A stretch of 36,611 nucleotides of DNA from Rhodospirillaceae bacterium. Lineage in GTDB: Bacteria; Pseudomonadota; Alphaproteobacteria; Bin65. The translations under genes and the position numbers were made by a program. Every line of letters starts with the position of its first letter. Positions within the stretch are counted from its first letter, which is position 1. Location of the stretch: the NCBI GenBank assembly GCA_026709535.1, contig JAPOST010000059.1:1-36611 (forward strand). Reading direction: 5' to 3'. This document shows, piece by piece, positions 31,470 through 36,611 of this stretch. The notes below the pieces were generated by a model that made no database searches, was not told the DNA's origin, and saw only the letters and a program-made list of their open reading frames with translations.

Positions 31470-32457
31470 TCAGCGCCCGCCTCATTGCTGCTTCCTCTCC
31501 TATCTCGAACTCCGTGCAGGCCTGAACGGCAATCCTGTAACGTACCCTATCGATCCCGCCGCTGATCATGCCGGGAGTTATGCGGGGAAATCCATCGCCG
31601 ACTTCGTAGAACGAGCGGCCATTCAGTAGCCAACAGGGCCGGTCGTATTCGTCACGCCACCGATAGCCGGCCTCCAGCAACGCGGTCTGAAAAAGATCTG
31701 CCGCTGCATGATCGTTGTCCGCCATCGGGCCTGATAGCGAAGAGACCAGACCGTTGAGGGATACAGCTCCGCCCGCCTCATCTGCCGGGACATCCAGGGT
31801 CTGATAGCAAATCAGGACCGGGCCAGCCTCCGTGTCCAGCTGCTCCTCCGAACTGACGGGCAGATATCTGTCGGAGGTGCTGAGTTGTGTCTTCACTTCT
31901 ATGATTCTGCCAGCCAAAAGGAAGTCCTGCTCGTCTCCATATGCTCCCCGCCAAGACTGGACGGCGTCAAAAATGTTCATCCGCGGCAGAAGAATATCGC
32001 GAAGAACCAGGAGTTCGCCGACCAGACCGATAATCCGCGATGTCGTCAACAGGTCATCGCGGGCCTTCTGCAGAAGGCTCTGCCAGTGACCCAATCGGTT
32101 GAGCGTGATCGATAGCGCGGCACTACTGTCATTCCCGGAGAGTTCTGCTGTCGATCTCATCAGATCGAAACAAAGAGCCCGAAAGATATCGAACTGCTTG
32201 GATTCGAGTAATGTCAGGACAAGCCGGCAACTTCGTTCGCCGAGAGTGAGCGTGTTGACCTCGATGCCTGCAGGCTTCGGAACCAAGGTCGCCGCTGGCG
32301 CACCGGCATCCGAATCGAAACACAGAATGTACCGGCCCCGAATATCCCGCCCAAACCAGTAGTCAAGCGAATGCTCTACATCGGCACGACGGACGTTTAG
32401 CGAATTTTCTTCCCGCGGGACCTTGATATCGCGCCAAGGATCATCCGTGCCTGTCAT
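31462..32457 (-). CDS. PD-(D/E)XK motif protein (DUF4420)
   Basis: A 331-residue protein of the DUF4420/PF14390 family. I start at ATG 32457 (MTGTDDPWRDIKVP); the open frame upstream overlaps the Z1 gene without family character. The nuclease-like core is visible: IIGLVGELLVLRDILLPRM supplies the helix with the conserved Glu, and GDEQDFLLAGRIIEVKTQ gives the D...(E)xK arrangement. CWLLNGRSFYEVGDGFPRIT is a conserved C-terminal stretch. It overlaps the Z1 end and the AIPR start by 17 and 8 bases, so the three form one transcript. In relatives this protein is taken as the probable DNA-cleaving part of a methylation-linked defence system. It appears intact although its neighbours are damaged. 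Confidence 0.8.
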   Translation of the reverse strand: MTGTDDPWRDIKVPREENSLNVRRADVEHSLDYWFGRDIRGRYILCFDSDAGAPAATLVPKPAGIEVNTLTLGERSCRLVLTLLESKQFDIFRALCFDLMRSTAELSGNDSSAALSITLNRLGHWQSLLQKARDDLLTTSRIIGLVGELLVLRDILLPRMNIFDAVQSWRGAYGDEQDFLLAGRIIEVKTQLSTSDRYLPVSSEEQLDTEAGPVLICYQTLDVPADEAGGAVSLNGLVSSLSGPMADNDHAAADLFQTALLEAGYRWRDEYDRPCWLLNGRSFYEVGDGFPRITPGMISGGIDRVRYRIAVQACTEFEIGEEAAMRRALNG

Positions 32458-34654
32458 CTGCCTGCATCTTCTCTTCGTCGTCGTCCGATTCGAGGGCCAA
32501 CTCCAGCTGTTTACGGTATACGGCATTGACTTGGTAAGAGCGGGCTTCGGGCCTTATTCCGCTAGTCGGCAGACAAAAGCTGAGTGAAACCACAGGTCCA
32601 GTGAATTTTCGATTTTTATCACGGCCGGTTTTGCCAATCATATGTATGAGCAACAATGGTCTTGCTCTCTTTCGGCAAAATACTCTGTCTCCTTTGCCAC
32701 CGGGTTCCTTTTTGGCTTCTTCAATCTCTTGCTTGGTCAGGAGAAAACTCGCATCAGACGGATTGGCGATGCGGTTAGCCTCTCCGGTAGCCCGCCACAC
32801 CTCCACGTCAAAGCCCCCTTTCTCGCGCGATCGCAAGGAGATGCTCAGGCCGAAGACTTCTTGGGCGTTGGTATCGTCCTTACGATGCGGCACGATTACA
32901 TCCCACTTCTTGAGCTCCGAATGTACGCGATCTCCCACGTGGTCGCGAAATAGCGATCGGCCCCTAGTTATCTGACCAAGGTCTTGATGGTGTGGTGGAA
33001 ACTGGAATTCCTCCAGCAGGCCCAGAACTTCCGTTCCGTCAACCCCCGGCCAATGTTTCCCGACTCCGACTTCCACCTCCCTAGGGGCACCCAACGGCTG
33101 AAGAAATTTCGCAACCTTGCGAATGTTGTTGCTGTTGATCCCATCATCGTTGAAGAGCACATGCCCTTCTATGTGTCTGCCGGAATAGTTCTGCGCCAGC
33201 GTGATACTGGTAGCTGCACGCATCTTGTTTGGTGCAGTAATTCGAAGAGCCGTCGGACTCTGTCGTACCTTCAGCCCGAAATCCTCCGGTGTCTGGTTCA
33301 GAGTTTCCATCCGCTTTACCTCATCCCGGAGTTCCTCGATCACGTCCTCGACGTATTCGTAATGAGAGAGGGAATTATCCGGTAGATACAAACGACAGAT
33401 GTCTTCGTAATCCGTCCGATACCCAAACCACCGAGCCATCTGCATCAGAGTATCTGAAACCGCAGTATTGCGCAGAATATAGGACACAGTCAGGCCTTCC
33501 AGAGTAAGGCCCCGCGACAGTGCCAGACCTCCGATGGCAATAACATGGAGGCCGTCTTGCTTGTGCCGTGAATAGTCGAGGGTACCGCCACGCATGTTCA
33601 CTGTCTTAACCGAAACCGAGCTCACGGCCTCACCGAGCACCTTCAGGATCCGGTCAAAACCATGGCCGGTCTCACGGAATTCCCGATGGAAGCTCTCGGA
33701 CAGGCCTTCAATATTCTTGTCACCGACCCGAGACAAGGGTAGGCCAGCATTGACTGTCAGCGAATTCCGTAACTCGACCAGATAGGAATATACGAGACCA
33801 TGTATCTTTTCCTGGACGTCATTGAAGCGACTGACATTAATCATCATTGAACAATGCTTGTCGCCGTGGCTGCGCAGAATTCGGATGGCCCTTGTCAGGA
33901 GAAAGACCCGAATTGCATCTTTCATTGATGGCGGCAGCAAATTCAGATCGTGTTCGCGTTTGTGCTTGAGCGGCAGGATGTCCTGATAGTCTTCTACAAC
34001 CCTTACCATTGTTGTTCTGAGATCGCCTTCGGCCTCGAACACCCGCGATGCACCAACGTAGTTCGACGGAGGATCAAGCGCCTTGATGAAGTGACGCGGA
34101 AAAAGGTCATCTTGCAACATCTCGTCTTCGGTATCCGGGTCAATGAAGATGTTCGCAAATGGCGTTGCGGTGTACCCGACGTACGACGAGCGCTGAAAAA
34201 GCTGCAGGATTTCGCGAATAGCCCTGTTTATTGCTGTCACCCTGCCGGGGTTCGCCGAAGTATTGATCGATGCGTTATCCGCCTCGTCGTCAATCAACAG
34301 AAGCGGTTCGGTGATGAGCGCGCCGCGATTTTGATCCTTCAGCCAATCCCTCAGGCGCTCTAGCGTCGACTTGTTTTTCTTCGTAACGAATATTATCGGC
34401 TCTCGCAGTGCGGAGAGTGTCACTCCATAGGTAGATGCAGCTGTCTTCGAAAAATCATTATCCCTCGATGTTCCGTATGCAGGGAATTTGTCAGTACCAA
34501 ACTTGGTGATCGGCAGTTCTGCCTGTACTGTCGGATTGAAGACCGAAACCTTTCCGATAAAGGTCTCGTCGAGTCTTTCCTGTGTCTGAGCCCGCAGAGA
34601 ATTTGTTATTCCCGCAAGCAGGATGATTACCTTGTAACCGGCATCGGCTGCCTT
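32441..34654 (-). pseudogene. Z1-domain ATPase/helicase lacking its N-terminus
   Basis: A long frame encodes about 737 residues of a Z1 protein (PF10593), beginning VKAADAGYKVIILLAG at about 34657. Visible segments are LITEPLLLIDDEADNASINT, a DEAD-like box; YVGYTATPFANIFIDPDTED; IGGLALSRGLTLEGLTVSYI; and MARWFGYRTDYEDICRLY. In intact relatives VKAADAGYK comes right after a Walker A motif (G-N-V-Q-S-G-K-T type) and is preceded by two hundred or more residues. All of that is missing. The frame instead runs backward out of frame into the dcm gene. The first in-frame start codon is GTG at 34423, inside the domain. Without the P-loop it should not hydrolyse ATP. Confidence 0.8.
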
Positions 34655-35205
34655 AACATACCCTTCACGTTCTCCATCACGAACGCGGCAGGTCGCAGAT
34701 TGTCGAGGACACGAATATACTCGCGAAAGAGATAGTGCCGTTTGTCATCCTCAGGAACGTAACCCTGCCTGCCTCTTGACCGGGCTCTACCCGCCAAAGA
34801 GTAGGCTTGGCATGGCGGGCCCCCGATCAGAATAGTGTCCTCGAACCGTTGCCCTACTTTCTCAATCGCTTGATCCAGTTCGGTCTCGGCCTCACGGCTG
34901 CCGAGTTCAAGGTGCCGTGCCTCGTCGGTCGCCACGCGCCACGAAATGGCATCCACCTCTGCCCATTCCGGCTCGGCGGTTCTGCCGGCGTGAAACTTGA
35001 TGAACTCGTCCGGCAGCCTCCCTTGACGCCGTCGCACTTCACGAAGAAACGCCCTCAGAGTGAGCGTACGATGGGCCGATAATTCATTTTCAACAGAGAT
35101 GCCGATTTGGTAAGGCGCATGACCTTCCTCGTCGAGAGATGCAAATCCCTCACCGAGGCCTCCCGGTCCCGCGAAGAGATCGACTACACCGAAAGACGAA
35201 GGCAA
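34627..35205 (-). pseudogene. dcm: DNA cytosine-5 methyltransferase (Dcm type), C-terminally truncated
   Basis: From TTG 35205, with GGGAG six bases upstream, 192 codons encode the N-terminal half of a C5 methylase. Motif I is VVDLFAGPGGLGEGF, motif IV IGGPPCQAYSLAGRAR holds the catalytic Cys, and motif VI is FVMENVKGM. Immediately afterwards the sequence changes to RQPMPVTR and stops. This tail is the out-of-frame start of Z1 coding sequence. Motifs VIII-X and the target-recognition domain are gone, so the protein should neither bind a target nor methylate. It is divergent from vsr by 67 bases, the classical dcm-vsr pairing. Confidence 0.88.
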
Positions 35206-35272
35206 ATCGAACTCCCGCTAGATTTCCACACTCACGTGTATAGCAGGCGATACGAAGGAGGCCAAAAGGATC

Positions 35273-35728
35273 GTGGCGGATATCGTGAATCAGGAAACCC
35301 GCTCGCGAATGATGGCAGGGATCCGGGGCAAAGATACCAAACCGGAAATGGTATTGAGGAAAGCCCTGCATGCTCGTGGCCTCCGGTACCGCCTCCACGC
35401 TCGCCACTTGCCCGGTCGCCCCGACTTGGTGCTCGCAAGGTACCGCGCTGTTATCTTCGTTCATGGCTGTTTCTGGCACCGCCACGAGGGCTGCCGTTAC
35501 GCCACGACGCCAGCTACCCGCCCCGACTTCTGGAGAAGGAAGTTCGCCGCAAACGTCAAGCGCGATCGAGACATGCGGCAGGTTCTGGTGTCAGGCGGCT
35601 GGAGGGTAGCCACCGTTTGGGAATGCGCGCTTCGCAAGCCCGATCTCGTCCCTGTGGCGATTGAGTCCATTATCAGCTGGTTGAGCTCGGAGGAAACCCT
35701 TTTCGAATTAGGCGCAACTCATGATTAA
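35273..35728 (+). CDS. vsr: Very short patch repair endonuclease Vsr
   Basis: A 151-residue Vsr endonuclease, which nicks 5' of T in T:G mismatches that arise from deamination of 5-methylcytosine. The start is GTG at 35273 with GGAGG ten bases before it. Conserved segments are SRMMAGIRGKDTKPEMVLRK, HLPGRPDLVLARYRAVIFVH with the catalytic Asp, GCFWHRHEGC with the zinc and active-site His/Cys residues, and PATRPDFWRRKFAANVKRDR. Length and motifs look intact. It is transcribed away from the truncated dcm, so it now lacks an obvious local methylase partner. Confidence 0.93.
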   Translation: MADIVNQETRSRMMAGIRGKDTKPEMVLRKALHARGLRYRLHARHLPGRPDLVLARYRAVIFVHGCFWHRHEGCRYATTPATRPDFWRRKFAANVKRDRDMRQVLVSGGWRVATVWECALRKPDLVPVAIESIISWLSSEETLFELGATHD

Positions 35729-35760
35729 CGAACGAGTGCGAACGAACGCATGATGGGACC

Positions 35761-35786
35761 AGCCCACAATCCCCACTGAGTGGGCT
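35761..35786. terminator. Hairpin after vsr
   Basis: AGCCCAC and GTGGGCT can pair around a 12-base loop, and a tighter form CCCAC-TGA-GTGGG lies within it. There is no T run. It lies between convergent vsr and a leftward TRAP permease and could end either transcript weakly. The rest of the 240-base gap shows no gene. Confidence 0.4.
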
Positions 35787-35968
35787 AACATGCCGTTCAA
35801 GAGAACCCGCCGGACTACCGCTCAGAAAAGAAGGATACGGGCTCCAACTATCACTGATCCATGAACGCCTCGCGCATCCTTCTACTTTTGCGGTGAGGTG
35901 CGATGTGCTGCTGACACTCGGTTCAAGTCCTCGCCATGTCGTTCATGGCAGATATCCTGTCCCGGTCC

Positions 35969-36611
35969 CTAGAACATCGAACCCAGAAAATCGACGAAGA
36001 ACCACGAAATCACCGGCACCGCATGATCCTGGAAAAGATTCAGCGTGAGCGGGGGATACAGAATGGTCAGAGCGATCATCAGGAACATGGTGATGACGAA
36101 AGGCAGCGAGCCGGAGATCGTCTCCGTGATGGAACCTCGGCCCCGCACGCCTTGCACGACATACAGATTGACCCCGACTGGCGGCGTAATCAGAGCGGTT
36201 TCTAGCAGAAGGATCATGATGATGCCGAACCACACCTTGTTGGCGTCGGCGTTCGCCAGCCCGAAATCCTGCTGAGCGACGATCGGCACCAGCAAAGGCG
36301 CCGTCAGAATCAACATGGAATAGGTCTCCATGAAGCATCCGAGGACGACCAGGAAGACGACGATCGCAAGCAGCAATTCGTAGGGCGACAGGCCGAGCGC
36401 CGTGATCCCGGCAGTCATCGCCTGGATCACGCCAGCGATCCCCAGGACAAAGTTCAGGAACACCGCGGCCAGAATGATCAGCATGACCATCGCCGTCGTC
36501 GTCATCGCACCTTCGACCGCCTGCGCAACCATGCGCAGCGACAACCGCCCGTGACAGGCCGCCAGGATGAGCGCAAAAACGACCCCGAGCGACGCCGCCT
36601 CCGTCGCGGTG
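35969..36611 (-). CDS. TRAP transporter large permease DctM, C-terminal part (runs off the window)
   Basis: The minus strand is open from the right edge of the window to the stop at 35969, 213 codons of a DctM-type TRAP permease without its N-terminal half. Characteristic pieces are TEAASLGVVFALIL at the edge, RMVAQAVEGAMTTTAMVMLI, FMETYSMLILTAPLLVPIVA and ALITPPVGVNLYVVQGV, ending with a helix and QDHAVPVISWFFVDFLGSMF. No break is seen. It is a different paralogue from the DctM at 13.3 kb and marks the return from the island to ordinary genes. Confidence 0.9.
   Translation of the reverse strand, partial: TATEAASLGVVFALILAACHGRLSLRMVAQAVEGAMTTTAMVMLIILAAVFLNFVLGIAGVIQAMTAGITALGLSPYELLLAIVVFLVVLGCFMETYSMLILTAPLLVPIVAQQDFGLANADANKVWFGIIMILLLETALITPPVGVNLYVVQGVRGRGSITETISGSLPFVITMFLMIALTILYPPLTLNLFQDHAVPVISWFFVDFLGSMF

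Noticed and set aside
35729-35760. Repeated GAACGA/GCGAACGAACG after vsr as a repeat array.
   Set aside because: Only two or three short imperfect units; no spacer regularity of a CRISPR or iteron array.
35915-35935. GGTTCAAGTCC resembling a tRNA T-loop, hinting at a tRNA end or attachment site beside the island.
   Set aside because: The flanking bases do not pair as a T stem and no acceptor stem, anticodon arm or CCA context is present.

Overview
The window looks like a chromosomal segment of a moderately GC-rich alphaproteobacterium, probably of a Rhodospirillales or similar marine/soil lineage. Reasons: the pstS-pstC-pstA-pstB-phoU-phoB order with long PstC and PstA proteins, several tight 4-base start/stop overlaps, abundant TRAP and Liv-type ABC transporters, and a multi-subunit molybdenum hydroxylase. 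This assignment is inference. I found no rRNA, tRNA or CRISPR array.

Left edge (1-873): debris of two insertion sequences, a C-terminal DDE transposase fragment and a decayed IS630-type element whose end falls on the stop codon of livF.

Catabolic block (871-17683): ten recognised genes and one small ORF read leftward from a promoter at about 11.8 kb. In transcription order they are a NicX-like (2,5-dihydroxypyridine 5,6-dioxygenase) ring-cleavage enzyme, a CoxG-like SRPBCC protein, the three subunits of a xanthine-dehydrogenase-type molybdenum hydroxylase, a formamidase-like alpha/beta hydrolase, the small ORF, a periplasmic binding protein and LivHMGF. A TetR regulator is divergent. A 31-base perfect palindrome lies just downstream of a good sigma-70-like promoter for the leftward operon. 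To the right of the regulator are a 44-codon leader ORF, a TRAP transporter (dctQ-dctM-dctP), a CaiB-type CoA-transferase and a CitE/HpcH-type lyase. Read together this is a candidate pathway for an N-heteroaromatic compound: uptake, ring hydroxylation, oxygenolytic ring opening, N-deformylation, then CoA activation and C-C cleavage of the diacid. The exact substrate is unknown.

Phosphate block (17684-24914): a gene-poor 0.7 kb, a Pho-box-like set of 11-base repeats, then pstS, an intercistronic hairpin, pstC, pstA, pstB, phoU and phoB. No phoR is present.

Island (24915-35790): a graveyard of IS110-, IS256- and DUF1778/GNAT toxin-antitoxin relics. Two diverged direct copies of the toxin-antitoxin junction (25.7 and 29.1 kb) bracket a visibly AT-richer, apparently intact three-gene operon: a TIGR04255-type protein and two unknowns. 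Next comes a decayed restriction-modification-like system: AIPR (one frameshift and one in-frame stop), an intact PD-(D/E)XK protein (DUF4420), a Z1 ATPase lacking its N-terminus, and a Dcm methylase lacking its C-terminal half. Dcm and Z1 are joined by what looks like one deletion. A divergent, intact vsr remains. The right edge (35969 to end) is the C-terminal part of another TRAP DctM permease.
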